Assembly: GCA_024867545.1 (NCBI GenBank) | Contig: JANFNE010000008.1 | Span: forward strand, 496,001 to 560,000 | Origin: Phytopythium helicoides | Lineage: Eukaryota; Oomycota; Peronosporomycetes; Pythiales; Pythiaceae | Direction of reading: 5' to 3' | DNA length: 64,000 nt | In this document: in pieces, positions 1-12,100 of the stretch | How the letters are laid out: each line of letters begins with the position of its first letter | Numbering within the stretch: the first letter of the stretch is position 1 | The notes under the pieces: model-generated | What the model was told of the DNA's origin: nothing | Seen by the model: only the letters and a program-made list of their open reading frames with translations | Databases searched by the model: none | Position numbers and translations under genes: made by a program

Positions 1-615
1 TGGGCTCCATCAAAGCCCATCCCAACTAGGTGCTCGCCGAGAGCGGCCACCGGATGCGAACAGTAGCACCGAAGATCGAGGCAAAGCCGCGCGTTGGATG
101 GCGTCCGGGCTTCAGGTCGGACACGTAAGACCTTGATCTTCTCAAGATCTGCACCAGTTGTATCGAGACCTAACGTGGCGGATCATATCGATCCGAAGAT
201 GACTATCATGATCATGAGCATAATCCGAAGATGCGTTGGGGCAATCTGTAGCCGGAGAACGGCAACGAGGCAAAGCCCGAGATGCAGTGAAGGACGCCAG
301 CATTCGATCCGATCCGTCCTAGGGTGCAGCTGAGCAGAGCTCGAACAGCTCAATGTGCCTAGCTCAGGATCACTTCAACGACAGACAGCCGATTCCTTGG
401 CAATTGGTCCACGGCCGGCTCCTACTAGAGTTGCTGTCACAGTCCTCGGTCTCGAAACTCGGTCAGCCTCGAATGACACGACCATCTCCTCTTGAATTGC
501 TGCACGCCAGTCGTGCCAAGACAACCAGCCCGCTTTGAAGTTGTTGTTGCAAAACCTTTTGACCGTCTCAAAGTGCCCCACTCGACTAATCCCAGCCAAT
601 TAATTCTAAAATCAT
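1..615. other. no gene recognised
   Basis: Short open frames occur on both strands, but none shows a recognisable domain, a signal peptide or repeat structure. This is probably intergenic sequence plus the promoter of the kinase gene that follows. Confidence 0.5.
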
Positions 616-3600
616 GTGTTTCATGATCACTCACTTCGAATCAGGACACTTCCAACCGGACGAACCCACCTGCACCGCCTATGGATCACAAGTAGGGTTG
701 AGCATGGCCACGGCCCTCCTTCCCGGCGCTGCCGGCGGCGCTGGAGCGCGCGTGTGCGGGCGACCTTGGCGCTCTGGCGCTCGCCCGTGCGCCGCTTGTC
801 GTTGCTGTGCGCTCTGCTGGCCCAGCGGTCGCCCGATCTCGCGCCGGGGGCGCTGGACGGCGAGGGGAAAGTGCTGGCGGTCGCGGATCTGGCGCAGCAG
901 GTGATCGCGGCGGTGGAGGACGCGTCGGTGGGCGAGAACGCGGTGGAACGCGTGCTGCTGGCGCCCAGGAGGGCAAGGCTCGCGCTCTGGGTGCACCAGC
1001 AGATGGACGTGCTGGTACACGCGCTGCTCCGAGAGGATCGCGGTGGCGGGCTCAGGAACTGGAGAGAAGAATGGGAAGCCGAGCGGGCGATGCAGATCGA
1101 GAATTTGCAGAAAGAGGTGGTTGGGGACATTGACAAGGCGCTGGGGACGGAGAAGGAGACTCTGGAAGTGCTCACGCTCCTGATATGTGAGCTGGTGGAC
1201 GAAGAAGGTGGACCTGAAGTTTCATTGGTGCAACGTGCGATTCAAATCGTGGAACAGCACACTCAAGCCACCGTGCTGACGATTCCAGCATGGTTCATTT
1301 CACCAGAAGAAGTCGAGATGGGGGACATGACAGAACAATGGCACGGGAAGCAAGTTCGTGTTGAGGATATGAGCGCCGAGGGGGAAGAACGATGCATTCG
1401 CCACATCCATCGGTGGTTCGATCTTGAGCATCCGAACGTACTGCGAGTCTACGGCGGGAGCCATGTAGGACATCACCCATTTGTTCTCTACGAGTATGCA
1501 GACAGTGAAACGCTGCTGCACGCGATTCGGGCTGAATGCGCTGTAGAAGGCGATATGTGGCAGCACCTCTACCATGTCGCAAACGGGCTCAAGTGGATAC
1601 ACAATGCTGGTCTTTACCATGGCAACGTCACTCTCGACTCGATCGTCATGAGCATTGACGGAAGACCAAAGATTGACGTGAGCACAAGTGTTTCCGTGGC
1701 GGAAGAAAGTGATGATGACAGGACGAATGGCCAAGCCGCTGACGTGTATGCATTCGCGATGAGTATTGTCGAAGTACTCGCCGTCGCTCGGTTTGTAGAG
1801 GAGCCTGCTGCAGTGCACAGTGTCAGTAAGTTCGAGGCACCAGTGAGCCAACCTCCTTTCGTCGCAGCATCAGTGTGGTCTCTACTGCAGAGGATGAGCA
1901 CGGATGATCCGTCGTCTCGTGTCGACATGGCCCACGTAGTAGAGGAACTCCAGGCGCTTTTGGACTATACGCGACCGTGGAACGATGAAATGTATCCCGA
2001 GCTTTTGTGTGAAGCCCCAGAAGTGTGGACTACGTACCGCGAGATGAGCTTGCTCCGCCGAGCGGATGTGATTGTGTGTGGACGCGTCTTGGACCGTCTG
2101 GAGCACGTGCTGTCGCACCTTTGGGATGACATCGTGGACCCAGATAGCGGGTTTTGGTTGACAAGAACCGAGAACCTGATTCGGAGCGTGCGATTTTGTA
2201 TCGTCAACTACTTGAGCAAGCCGGAGCTGCTTCGCTTGGCGCGGATACGAAGGTTCATGGAGGAGGTCCAAGGTATCCATTCCCTGTTGGATGTGCTTTT
2301 TGCAGAGTTCGAGGGACACAGCGGGAATATGACAAAGTGGAAGAAGCAGTGGGAGCGCGACCGTCGGTATGTGCTTGACTTCTTCGACGAGTATATCAGT
2401 CAGAAGCTTCCAATGCCAGAGGAGCAAAGCAAGTACCAGAACATGATGGATGTTTTGACGCTGCTGCAGTACGAAGTCGACAACTATTCCTATCTGCTGG
2501 AGCCAGAAGAGCTGGCTATAATCACAAAGGCACTGGAAATTTGCAGTTCAAGCGCACAACTAGTCATTTTGTCAACCCCTGAGTGGTTCATTCCACCCTA
2601 CGCTCTTCGAGACGGCGAATGGTGGTCAGGCGTCCAAGTAGCAGTGTGCCATCTACCTATCACACTCCAAGATCCTCGAGAGTACTGCATACGGCAGGCT
2701 GAACTGTGGTCTCAGTTGGTGCACCCTCACGTACTGAAATTCTACGGAGCATCCCATGTCGACCGCCAGTTTTTGGTGTTTGAACGTAAGCAGCGGAAAA
2801 CGCTGTGGGATGTCGTCAGCGAAAACACGACAAACAACCGGTTGTATGAGCTTGAGAAAATCCTGGAAGCAGCCCTTGGGTTGCAGTACCTGCACGAGCG
2901 AGTGATTGCCCACAATGACTTGTGTTGCGAAAACATACATATTATGGAGGTCAACGAAGACCGAAAGACCCGAAGGAACAGTATACCGGAAGATCTATCT
3001 CACTGCATCGCTAAGCTCGGCGGAATGAGTCTCGTGTCGCTACGAACAAAGTCGGAGCGTCAATACTGGCGAATTCGCGATCGTGACGGCAACATTATTG
3101 GCGAGGATGATTTGGAGCACTCCCGGTCTCCATCGCTGGAGGCGGATGTGTTCACGTTTGGGATATGCATTATTGAAGCTTTCACTGGACAGAAGTTGGA
3201 GACTCGGGCAACTGCCTCAGGACGCTATCAGACAGAAGTACCAGATTATATTACTGCCAAGTTGCCTCTCCTTCCAACAAATATCGCAACGGTAGTGAGC
3301 AAAATGTGTGTCACCGACCCCCAACAACGCGTGGGCATTTCCTTCGTGGTTCACCAATTGCAAGTAGCCTTGGCGATACTCAAGGGCGATACACGATCAG
3401 AAGTCGTACAACAAGATTCTATTTCACCTGAACTCACCACAAAGGTACCTCGGCTCCCCGTCTCCCACTATCGCTTGCGTAAATTGCGTGCGAGCATTCC
3501 ATCCATCCTAAGAGAATTGGAAAAACGCGTTTTGACGAAGAATGACGAGCTTGTGCGCCATATTTATGACCGCCTGGTCGACATCAACAGAAGTCTTGAG

Positions 3601-5100
3601 CACAAGGGAAGGCCATCCCGAGTCAAACTTCTTCACCACTTGGGGGACATCGTAGTGCGTTTTCGTGCCTTCGCTTGTTCAAGCCGGGCACAGCGTCGAA
3701 TCGCGGATTACTTTACTACGAACCGAAATGGAAGTGTCGCGAGCACGTACTTCAAGTTCCACCAAGATATTGATATGCTCATCGTTGAGTTCATGGATGA
3801 ACTCGGCCCTCTTTCCTCAATTCAGAATTGGAAGCCAAGCTGGTTTCGCAATCGCTCCTCGGACAGCGATAACGCTCCGAAGTCATCGTCGTCAACTTTC
3901 CTCGAAGAGCTTCAAGATTCTGATAGCGATGCAGAAGAAACGTTGGTGCTGCTCCAGTATGAACTAAAGCGATACGTGAACACGAATCCTCAAGCGGAAC
4001 TAAAGGATGCATTGATGACTGCAGTGCGAGAGAGATCCCAGTCATTGCAGAGATCGACATCAGTGACAGCTATCCATGCGCTACGAGGCATACCCAAGTG
4101 GTTCATTCCGCCGTATGAAGTCGAGTTTAACGAGCTGGAATCATTTGGTCGTGGAGCATTCGCCTCGGTGCACAAGGGTACTTGGCTGAACACGCCCGTG
4201 GTCGTCAAGAATCTCATCGTCCCTGATTCTGCGGAGGTTGCGAAAGGACCAGACGGTGCAAAACGAAAGCACCTTATGAGTCCACATCATCTGCACGTTG
4301 TATTTGCTCGGGAAGTGTACATTTGGTTTCGATTAGCGCACCCGCATGTGCTAAAGCTTTATGGAGCTTGCCACGTCGGTGGACGCCAGTTCTTTGTGTG
4401 CGAACACGCTTCGAAGGGAACTCTTGATGAGTACCTGCATGGGAAAAGCAACTATCACCACGACGACGACGAGATGGGCGAAGATGAACAGAAATCTGAG
4501 TCAACACGAGCGGATACAAAGGCAAATGAGATGTGGCGAACACTGCTGGAAGCTGCGTTGGGTCTGCAGTATTTGCACCAGCACGGGATTGTGCATGGCG
4601 ATCTAAAGTGCGACAACATCCTCGTCAGTGCGGATGGATCGGCCAAACTTTCCGACTTTGGCTTGAGCTCTGTGTTTACACTGTCCGCAAATGCGACTGA
4701 AACTGGAGAAGAGCAAAAGAAGCGAGCTGCGGAGCTGGGTGCGCTGAGATGGAAAGCTCCGGAGTGTCTCCGCGGTGAGCTGCCGACGTTCGCATCGGAC
4801 ATTTATTCGTTTGGAATGTGCATCCTACAAGCTGTCTCTGGAGACTTTCCGTGGGGCGATATGCCAGACCCAGCTGTTCGCTTTCATGTTAAGAAGGGCA
4901 AACTTCCCCCGCGACCTAAAATGTTGAGCGATAGTGGAGACAGTGAGGAGTGGTGGAGTCTTGTCTGTGGCATGTGTCGCTTCGACCCAGCCGATCGTAC
5001 ACCACTACCCGTAGTCATCCAATTACTTACGCGGCTGGCAGATCGCGAGTCGAGGCGCCAGCGGCGAGGGAGTCGTGTGGCGCAACTGCTTTTTCATTGA
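616..5100 (+). CDS. TKL-type protein with three kinase-like modules (two pseudokinases, one intact kinase)
   Basis: The open frame holds 1,494 codons. It contains three successive modules, each a helical stretch of about 100 residues ending in a P-x-W-F-I-x-P-type linker, followed by a kinase-like fold. Module 3 (about residues 1170-1470) has the features of an active TKL kinase: glycine loop GRGAFASV, Lys at about 1198 (VVVK), HGDLKCDN with Asp at about 1329, DFG at about 1347, then APE. Module 1 has HGN at about 335 and no DFG. Module 2 has HND at about 766 and LGG in place of DFG, so both look catalytically dead. No transmembrane segment was noticed. The N-terminus is uncertain: the first 60 or so codons are Arg/Pro-rich, and an ATG at 704 in another frame could be the true start if a base is wrong nearby. 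The 3' end overlaps the convergent neighbour by 74 nt. The substrate is unknown. Confidence 0.85.
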   Translation: MFHDHSLRIRTLPTGRTHLHRLWITSRVEHGHGPPSRRCRRRWSARVRATLALWRSPVRRLSLLCALLAQRSPDLAPGALDGEGKVLAVADLAQQVIAAVEDASVGENAVERVLLAPRRARLALWVHQQMDVLVHALLREDRGGGLRNWREEWEAERAMQIENLQKEVVGDIDKALGTEKETLEVLTLLICELVDEEGGPEVSLVQRAIQIVEQHTQATVLTIPAWFISPEEVEMGDMTEQWHGKQVRVEDMSAEGEERCIRHIHRWFDLEHPNVLRVYGGSHVGHHPFVLYEYADSETLLHAIRAECAVEGDMWQHLYHVANGLKWIHNAGLYHGNVTLDSIVMSIDGRPKIDVSTSVSVAEESDDDRTNGQAADVYAFAMSIVEVLAVARFVEEPAAVHSVSKFEAPVSQPPFVAASVWSLLQRMSTDDPSSRVDMAHVVEELQALLDYTRPWNDEMYPELLCEAPEVWTTYREMSLLRRADVIVCGRVLDRLEHVLSHLWDDIVDPDSGFWLTRTENLIRSVRFCIVNYLSKPELLRLARIRRFMEEVQGIHSLLDVLFAEFEGHSGNMTKWKKQWERDRRYVLDFFDEYISQKLPMPEEQSKYQNMMDVLTLLQYEVDNYSYLLEPEELAIITKALEICSSSAQLVILSTPEWFIPPYALRDGEWWSGVQVAVCHLPITLQDPREYCIRQAELWSQLVHPHVLKFYGASHVDRQFLVFERKQRKTLWDVVSENTTNNRLYELEKILEAALGLQYLHERVIAHNDLCCENIHIMEVNEDRKTRRNSIPEDLSHCIAKLGGMSLVSLRTKSERQYWRIRDRDGNIIGEDDLEHSRSPSLEADVFTFGICIIEAFTGQKLETRATASGRYQTEVPDYITAKLPLLPTNIATVVSKMCVTDPQQRVGISFVVHQLQVALAILKGDTRSEVVQQDSISPELTTKVPRLPVSHYRLRKLRASIPSILRELEKRVLTKNDELVRHIYDRLVDINRSLEHKGRPSRVKLLHHLGDIVVRFRAFACSSRAQRRIADYFTTNRNGSVASTYFKFHQDIDMLIVEFMDELGPLSSIQNWKPSWFRNRSSDSDNAPKSSSSTFLEELQDSDSDAEETLVLLQYELKRYVNTNPQAELKDALMTAVRERSQSLQRSTSVTAIHALRGIPKWFIPPYEVEFNELESFGRGAFASVHKGTWLNTPVVVKNLIVPDSAEVAKGPDGAKRKHLMSPHHLHVVFAREVYIWFRLAHPHVLKLYGACHVGGRQFFVCEHASKGTLDEYLHGKSNYHHDDDEMGEDEQKSESTRADTKANEMWRTLLEAALGLQYLHQHGIVHGDLKCDNILVSADGSAKLSDFGLSSVFTLSANATETGEEQKKRAAELGALRWKAPECLRGELPTFASDIYSFGMCILQAVSGDFPWGDMPDPAVRFHVKKGKLPPRPKMLSDSGDSEEWWSLVCGMCRFDPADRTPLPVVIQLLTRLADRESRRQRRGSRVAQLLFH
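629..642 (+). promoter_or_regulatory. possible oomycete initiator-like element
   Basis: ACTCACTTCGAATC resembles the oomycete initiator (CTCAYTYYNCAATC form used elsewhere in this window). It lies just downstream of the ATG at 616 and upstream of the ATG at 704, which would favour the later start codon for the kinase gene. The match is weak. Confidence 0.25.
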
Positions 5101-7042
5101 GAGCTCGTAACACTTGAATTAGTCGTTGATGGTTTCCAACATGGCTTGGCATAAGTTTCATTGCTTGTTGCAGCAAACCTCGTGCTTTGTGTAGCCCAGC
5201 TACTCGATCGGCATCATTTTGTTGATGAGCGTCCAAACAGGCATCGGCGTAGTCTCCGAGCAGGGCGACGTGCACCTTTACGTCTGCTCCACAGTGCTTC
5301 AATGCTTTTTCAAAGTATACCGATGCGTTACTGGTGTCGTGTCGAACGGATTTCAGGAAAGTACCATAGCTTGAAAGGGCAAATACATTATGAGGATCGA
5401 TCGCAATGGCACGCTGGAGATAGCTTTCGGCTTGGTCTGTGTAGGCTAGATTGCCAAGCCCAATTGACAGGAAATTTGCGTAGTTGACGAGATTTTGAAC
5501 ATGGTCAGCATCCTCAGCTAGGGCAGCTTGGTATGCACGGTTGATGTCTAGTTCATTGCGCCTCGACATCTCAAGGAATCGCGCTTTGATGCCTAAGCGG
5601 TCGGCACGAGATGGCATCAATGGCTTGCTGATGGAGCCACTTCCTGTCTGCAACGACCGCAACGGGTTTTCGACGCAGACTCGATCTTGCTGGAGGTGAA
5701 GGGAAGCAACGTGGCGCATCTCTGCGTGAAGTTGCTGTCGCTGCTCCATTGAGAGCTTTTTCCACTCGTGAAGAAACATATTGTGAGGTAGTGACTGGCA
5801 ACGAGTAAGTATTGGATCTACTGCCCTCGAGTTGGTTGCTCCTTCAATGTTGGGCATGCACGATCGCGCGCTGAGCGAGCTCTTCTTTTGAATGCGAGCC
5901 TCCAGTTGATGGATTTCCTGCTCAAGCTGATTCTCGCTTCGAGCAGACAAAACTTGGACAGGGTCATCGCGCCGACTGGTCTTGACAATCGCTACTGCCT
6001 GTTTGGTCCGCTCAATGAGCAAGCGCGTTGCTTGCTCGTGACGTCGAATGAGCTCGAGTGCATCTCCCTGGACAAGTTCCAATGGCTTTGGGTGAGGATT
6101 TGCTTCATCTACACAGCGTGCTGTCGATAGAGCACCAAGCACGTGTGATGACACAAGTTCATGGCCGAAATGCGAGCTCTCAAGCCGCTTTTTCTCCCGG
6201 GTTAGAGTTTCGAGACGCAAAGAGAGCTCTTCAAGTCGCTGAGTGATGCCTACTCGGTCGAGAGAAGCTTCAATCTGATGTTGCCGATGCTTTCGAATCG
6301 CATGAAGCTGTAAACGTCGCTCAAAGAGCGCATCTTGCTGCGCCTCGAGATCGTCATCTTGACATTTGATATCTGTGGCGGATGGAGTTGGATGCTGACC
6401 GTTTGCATGACGCACTTGGTGATGACTGTTCATTTGCATGGGGAGCTTGAGCATCGGCACCGTGGGTTGTGCCAACTTGTTGTGTTCCTGTCTGTGGCTA
6501 GCTTTCGATACCGCAGTTGGCGTCGGCAGATCAAAAAAGAGGAACTCTCTCGCTGTCGAGTACACAGAGGAGCTCGTCTCGTAGCTCTGGCTGCTTGCAA
6601 CCGACTGGGTGTCGTCATTGTCTGCTGTGGCACTGACATCCTCGTCACTTCGACACGTGCTCACATTCTGTCTGCCGCTAGCGTTGTTGTCTGACCTGGC
6701 GGGAGCACCACGCGAGGCGTTCTCAGCGTTCATTACTCGCTGAACGAGTGCGTGGCGTCTCGCGTCGCCCTTGAGTCCAGGCGTGAGCGTCGGGAGCCCG
6801 CGGGCCTCGAGAGCTTGTCGGAGTTCCGAGAGTGACCACACCTCGACCTGTTGGACCTGGTGGCCGCATCGCTTGGCGCAAATGTTGTCTGTGCTCGATG
6901 CAGTCGATGCGCTGCCTCCTGTCGCCTCGTGGAACCGCCGGAGCAGCTCGACTCGCCGCTGCTCACCTCTCAGACCGTCTGTGGCCGTGGAGACACCGAG
7001 AGCAGCGAGCGCCTCTCGCAGCTCGGACAGCGACGTCGCCAT
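5027..7042 (-). CDS. SAP-like and TPR-repeat protein
   Basis: The product is 671 aa from the ATG at 7042, which directly precedes the first domain. The same frame runs open upstream to 7120 with an unremarkable leader. Residues about 5-38 and 71-104 are two related helix-extension-helix units (LSELREAL... and LSELRQAL...), each ending in a basic R-R-x-x-L-x-x-R stretch as in SAP nucleic-acid-binding domains. The middle is Ser/Gln-rich with a predicted coiled coil (about 240-300). The C-terminal part (about 530-650) has tetratricopeptide-like repeats with A-x-x-x-Y-x-x-A-L and A-I-A-I-D-P-x-N motifs. The fold suggests a nuclear scaffold or RNA-processing protein, but the family is not identified. 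The gene is convergent with the kinase gene and overlaps its last 74 nt. Confidence 0.75.
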   Translation of the reverse strand: MATSLSELREALAALGVSTATDGLRGEQRRVELLRRFHEATGGSASTASSTDNICAKRCGHQVQQVEVWSLSELRQALEARGLPTLTPGLKGDARRHALVQRVMNAENASRGAPARSDNNASGRQNVSTCRSDEDVSATADNDDTQSVASSQSYETSSSVYSTAREFLFFDLPTPTAVSKASHRQEHNKLAQPTVPMLKLPMQMNSHHQVRHANGQHPTPSATDIKCQDDDLEAQQDALFERRLQLHAIRKHRQHQIEASLDRVGITQRLEELSLRLETLTREKKRLESSHFGHELVSSHVLGALSTARCVDEANPHPKPLELVQGDALELIRRHEQATRLLIERTKQAVAIVKTSRRDDPVQVLSARSENQLEQEIHQLEARIQKKSSLSARSCMPNIEGATNSRAVDPILTRCQSLPHNMFLHEWKKLSMEQRQQLHAEMRHVASLHLQQDRVCVENPLRSLQTGSGSISKPLMPSRADRLGIKARFLEMSRRNELDINRAYQAALAEDADHVQNLVNYANFLSIGLGNLAYTDQAESYLQRAIAIDPHNVFALSSYGTFLKSVRHDTSNASVYFEKALKHCGADVKVHVALLGDYADACLDAHQQNDADRVAGLHKARGLLQQAMKLMPSHVGNHQRLIQVLRALNEKAVAPHDSLAAGASTRDLPAA

Positions 7043-7162
7043 CGTTTCCAGCAAGTGAGACCGGTGTGACGGAAGTTGCGTGTTGTAAATAGCTGTAGTG
7101 GTGTATTTGCGTCGACACATGGAGTTATGATACGCTAGTGACGTGCACGGGCGGCTCGGCGT

Positions 7163-7546
7163 CTAGGAGCGCGCCTGCTGGGAGGACCCGGCCGAGTCGG
7201 TGTCGGATGACGAGGACGTCGACTTGACTGCGGTTGTGCCGGCCGACTGCTGGCTGCCCGCCGAGTCGGTGGACGCGGCCGTGACCTCGGCGACGACGTC
7301 TCCGCTGCTGGAGGACGAGAGCACCGCGAAGTCGAGGCTGTTCCAGTCGAGCTCGTCTCCGACCTCTGCCTCGGCCGTGGAGCTCGAGCCGGAGCCGGAC
7401 GAGGACCAGGAGCCCACGTCGGAGTCAGAGGAGGACCAGGAGCCGACGTCGACCTCGTCCTCGTCGTAGCCGCGGAACACGGCGGCGCCGTCGGCCGCGT
7501 GCAGAGCGGCCGCGATGAGAAGAAGCGTCGGCAGCGCGCGCCTCAT
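7163..7546 (-). CDS. small secreted serine-rich protein
   Basis: The product is 127 aa from the ATG at 7546, chosen because it begins a textbook signal peptide (MRRALPTLLLIAAALHAADGA). The frame continues upstream without signal-like character. The mature part is acidic and Ser-rich, with two copies of VGSWSSS followed by long Ser/Thr runs, as in O-glycosylated wall or surface proteins. There is no Cys pattern and no recognised domain. The gene lies close to another small secreted protein on the same strand. Confidence 0.6.
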   Translation of the reverse strand: MRRALPTLLLIAAALHAADGAAVFRGYDEDEVDVGSWSSSDSDVGSWSSSGSGSSSTAEAEVGDELDWNSLDFAVLSSSSSGDVVAEVTAASTDSAGSQQSAGTTAVKSTSSSSDTDSAGSSQQARS

Positions 7547-7852
7547 GGCGGTCGAGTGTGTATCGATAGTGGGCGCTGGGCCGTCGGGGGGAGTGGCGCA
7601 TTGCTTGAGCCTGCGCGCGCCGCTCCTCTGCGTCTGCCTCTCGACCGACGACGGCGTGTTACACAGCGCTCGATCGGGCGAGAGCGCGGCTCTGCGCGGC
7701 CCATCTGGGGATTCGCGCGCGTCTGGCGCTCGTCTGATAATGGGCCAAGGCAAGCGAGCAATTCCCATTGCGGGTGAGAGCAAGCAAGCAAGAGATGGAT
7801 CGAGTGCATAAGTTACGTGCTATTGGCGCTTTAAGTTAGGGGGAGGCGGCGC

Positions 7853-8023
7853 TCAGAGCGCCGTGCCGTCGACGGGGCGGAAGGCGCGGCGCGCCAGCAG
7901 GATCGAGTCGTCTCCCGCCGCCAAAATGTGGCGCGCGTTGGCGTCGGCCGCGGCTTTCTCGTCGGCGGCGCTGGCGGCGGCCGCGCAGGCGGCGAGCGTC
8001 ACGAGCAGCGCCAGGAACTTCAT
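7853..8023 (-). CDS. very small secreted protein, 56 aa
   Basis: Reading the minus strand from the ATG at 8023 gives 56 codons and a TGA at 7853-7855. Residues 1-19 (MKFLALLVTLAACAAAASA) form a clear signal peptide with an A-x-A cleavage site. The mature part of about 37 residues is Ala/Asp/Arg-rich and ends VDGTAL, with no Cys. The size and signal suit a secreted peptide. It could also be a precursor or the first exon of something longer, but no continuation was seen. No family is recognised. Confidence 0.5.
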   Translation of the reverse strand: MKFLALLVTLAACAAAASAADEKAAADANARHILAAGDDSILLARRAFRPVDGTAL

Positions 8024-9188
8024 GTCGAGTGGAGGCTTGGGAGGCGGCCTGTCTTCTTAGTCGAGTGCGCTCGACGAGGGGAAATGCGGAGTGACCGACG
8101 CGGCGCCCGAGGCGGCGGCGTAAGACTTGGCCTTTGTATGGATGTCCACTTTGGGGGCGCCCCGGCCTTGCAACGATCGAACAGCTGGCGCGGCTTTTTG
8201 TGGCGCCGCGAGGAACGCCTGTCACACGGACGCCTGGATCTCCGACCAGGAGGGGGTTTGTGCAGGTATATTTATTCCTACAGGAGTTTTACTATGTGTA
8301 GTTGGTTTTTGTTCAGATTTAGTATGAAAGGGAGATCGTGTGAAAAGGGTGGACATCGAGGCAGAAGTCGGCCGCGGATGGTGCGGCACGGCTCCGAAAG
8401 CGCTGGACATTGGTCTCTGCATTGACGATGGCGCCACGCTGCTCATGGAGCCTCATGACGAGGCGGACCGATCCCTGGATCGGCGCGGGCGCCACCGTAC
8501 ATAACGAAGAACGGAACGCGATTATCCATGGATCGGCGCAGGAAGAAGACGCCTCTGGATGTTTCGGGTCCTCTCGGAGCCATGATATGTAGGCGCAAGA
8601 TGGCACTTTGTAGCCGGCCGGCTGGTGCATTTTTTCGCGATAACGATTCGCTGCGACCGGCTGGGCGTCCGTGAGCCGCTCGACCGCCGCCAGGTGGTCG
8701 TTCATACGAAAGCGACGCGCACAGCACTCCCGTCGGCACCATGATGGCAGCATGCAGCTCAGTAGCATTGGCATTGCGTCCATGGTTTTCGCCGTTCCGC
8801 CGCCACATGATGGACAACGCGAGCATCGGATGGGCCCGAGTGTGGACAATGAGATCGGTGGTGCCAGCAGCTGAGCCAAAGATCGGCTGATGTGGGTGTG
8901 CGCAATTGCGAGTGGGTGCATGGGTTGACTTGGGTGCGCTTCGACATGCCATCGGGTACAGATTCTGGAGCGCTCCACCTGTCGACCTGGATCTCACGAT
9001 GGAGCGCGCCATAAATGACGCTTTTCTACCAGAACTATTTCCTGCCACCCCCTAAACGTCGACGCGCGCCTACCAATATGCTACTGCGCGCCCGGAAAAG
9101 GGGGGAAACGTTTGGCTCGGCGCTTTGGGTCGGGAAAAGACGGCGGGCGGGCGGCGCTTGATCGAGGGCGAGCGACGCGCTGGCTGCG
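8024..9188. other. about 1.2 kb without a recognisable gene
   Basis: Two overlapping minus-strand frames (8319-8978 and 8443-9048) are open for about 200 codons each, but their products are Arg/Pro/Cys-scattered with no domain, signal peptide or repeat. The right part presumably holds the promoter of the nuclear-pore gene starting at 9189. Confidence 0.45.
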
Positions 9189-12100
9189 ATGGCGGAGGGC
9201 GAGCAGGCGGCGGCGGCTGCCGCGCTCGCGACCTCGCTGAACCAAGGTGAGCGGTGGGAGCTCGGCGGGTGTTTGCGTCGGCGGGGAACTGACGGCGCGG
9301 TGGACGACAGAGCAACTGCTGCACGAGCTGGAGCAGAAGTACTTTGCGCTGCGCAGCGAGCTGGACGTGAGCGAGGCCGAGCGTCAGGCGCTGGCGGCTG
9401 ACAAGCACACGGCCGGTGGGTGCTGGATGATGGACGCGAGCAGTGCGGGATTACAGGAACTGACCGAGCGGGTGGCGTGGCGGCAGCGCTGGCGGCCAAG
9501 CAGGCGCTGGCGGAGGCGGAGGAGAAGGATGAGGAGCTGCGCGCGCTCAAGGAAGAGCTCACGCGCGTTACGAGCGATCGTGACCAGCTCAGCTTCCGCG
9601 CGCAGGCGCTGAAGGGACTAGCCGAGCGCCGGCTGGCTGAGATCGAGGGCCTCCAGTGTGCGTGTGGCTGTTGCTGATGTGTTTGTGATGGTGACCTATC
9701 GCTGACCCGCGTGAAATGATTGCTGCAGCCAACCTGCAGGAGCAGAGCGCGGTGCTGATCGCAGCGCAGAAGCAGGAGATGGAGGCGCTGCAGCGCGTGT
9801 CTGAGCAGGAGGCGCAGATGGCGCCGCTACAGCACTCGCTCACGCGGGTGCGCGCCGAACTTGACAGCGGCAAGCAACACACAGAGTGGCTCGAGACGCA
9901 GCTGGCCGAAAAGACGGCCGCCTTGCAGGAACTGCGGCAATCTGCGGCCAAGCACGCGCACGAGCACGAAGAAACCAAGGTGGAGCTCACCGAGGAGCTC
10001 GCGTCCGCGCGCCGGCAGCTTGAGAATCTTCGTCTGTCGCAAAAGAAGTTGGATAGCGCACTCATTCACAGCAAGGAGCAGCTCAAGGAGCTCCAGGCTT
10101 CCAAGCTGCACTCAGAGGAGCAGTTCGAGAGCGAGCTTAATGCTCAGCGACGTCTCGCCGAACTGTACAAGCAGTCAGCTGCGGATGCCAACTCGCGTAT
10201 CACGGAGCTTCAGGAGCTGTGTGACTCACTGCGTAAGTCGCTGGCGGAATCCGAGCAGGCGCTGTCGCTCGAGACGGAGCGTTCCAAGCAGCAAGTCGAG
10301 CACCTGTTCCGTGAACAAGCCGAGACTTCAGAGCGTCTCGTCGAGGCGCTGCAGGAGGAGCTGCGCGAAGCCAAGGAGCGCATTTCAGAGCTCGAGAAGA
10401 ACAAAATGCGCGCGCTCGAGAACGCCGCTGCAATCGGGGATCTGTCTTCTGCTGCGGGTGAAGCACACCTTGCAGCGAATGGATTGTCACCAAAGCAGAT
10501 GGTCGATCACATTGTTGAGCTCGAGAAATCCCTGCAGGACGAGCGCGCCGAGAAGGAGAAACTCCAGCTGTACATGGACCGCATTGTGAAGGAGGTGCAG
10601 GAAAAGACGCCAATCATCATGGGCCTCCGACTCGATCATGAGCGCGCAATTGAGAGCCACACGGTGCTCAGTGAGCGGTTTGAGGTGTGCAAGCAAGAAT
10701 TGACTAAGAGCAGAGCGAAGGAAGCACAAGCGTGGAAGGAAAAGCAGACATACGAGAAGAAGTGCGAGTCACTCGCTCAGAGTGTGGATGACTTGTCGCG
10801 CCAGGTTCAGCACCTACTGTTCCGCTCTCAGGAGCAGCATCAACCGCTGACGATGCGTCCGGGTGAGGTCGCTTCCGAGAACCTGGTGGTATTCAAGGAC
10901 ATCGAGGAATTGCAGATGCGCAACCAGCAACTGTTGACTGTTATCCGCGAACTGACCGAGATGACCAAGCGCAAGCGCAATGATGGAAGTGAGTCTGAGA
11001 GCGACTTTGGTTCGTCGTCTTCTGCTCACCTGATTATTTCCGCCGACTCGGACGATGAAAGCGCCGATGTATCTGCTTCTGGATCTACCAAGCACCGTTT
11101 GGCATCTGCTCGCAAGGAGCTGGAGCAGTTGCGAGCTGAGCGCGAGGAGGACCGCGAGATGATTACAGCTATCATCAAGCAGCGTGATATGTACCGTGTT
11201 CTACTTGCACAAGCTGATCGCCAGTACATGGATGGCACCACGTCTTCATCATCACAGAGTGACGGAGTGTTGCGTCTCGGCAACGGAAACGACACGTCTG
11301 CTACAGATGCGCGTCGCCTCGGTGATCCAAATGACAAGCGTATGCTTCGTGAGCTCCAGCGCGAGTTCGATGACTATAAGAAGGAGAAGCAAGCGAACAT
11401 GAAGCTACTGAACGAGTCGCTGGACCAGGCTCGTGCGGACTGCTCTCAAGCCAAGGTGGCCCAGATGCAAGCCCAAGTTGAATCTGCGCACCACAAGGAG
11501 CGCTTTGAAGCTCTGGACGGGCGTTACCAGGATGCTGAGAAGGAGATTGTGCGACTGCGTGCGAAAACGGACCAGCTGAGCTCGCTTTTGCTGCAGCATC
11601 AGCAATCGCTGAGTGACTCAGAGGCAAAGCTTGAGACTGCGATGTCTCAGTTGCAGTCTTTGCGTGTCGAAAAGGCTGGGGCGGTGCGCGAGGCTGAGTT
11701 TCCTGCGTAAGCACGACGAGAAAATGCAGCAGGAGCTAACGACGCTGCGGTTGGACAACACCAACTTGCTCAAGCTCATGGAAGCCGGTCGCAAGATGGA
11801 TGCGGCTCGCGAACAGCGCGATGCGCATGAAATCGAGGCACAAACGCGTAAGGTTGCGAGTCTCGAAGGCGCGCCTTCACGAGCTGTACGACAAGTTGGA
11901 TGCCAGGAGGCAATCGCGGGGGCAAACGTACTGGCCGCTGAGAAGGAGAAGCAGGCAGTCGCCAAGGAGCTTGAGAAGTTGCAGAAGCTTCACTCTGAAT
12001 TGAAGGAGCAAGTTGCGCGCCTCGAAGCGCAAAAAACGTCACTCGAGAGAAGCTTGCAATTCTTGAGAAGGAGAACGCACACCTCCGTGAGCAGCTCCGT

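Noticed and set aside
8319..9048. Two overlapping 200-codon minus-strand frames
   Set aside because: Neither product resembles a protein family; probably chance open frames in GC-rich DNA.
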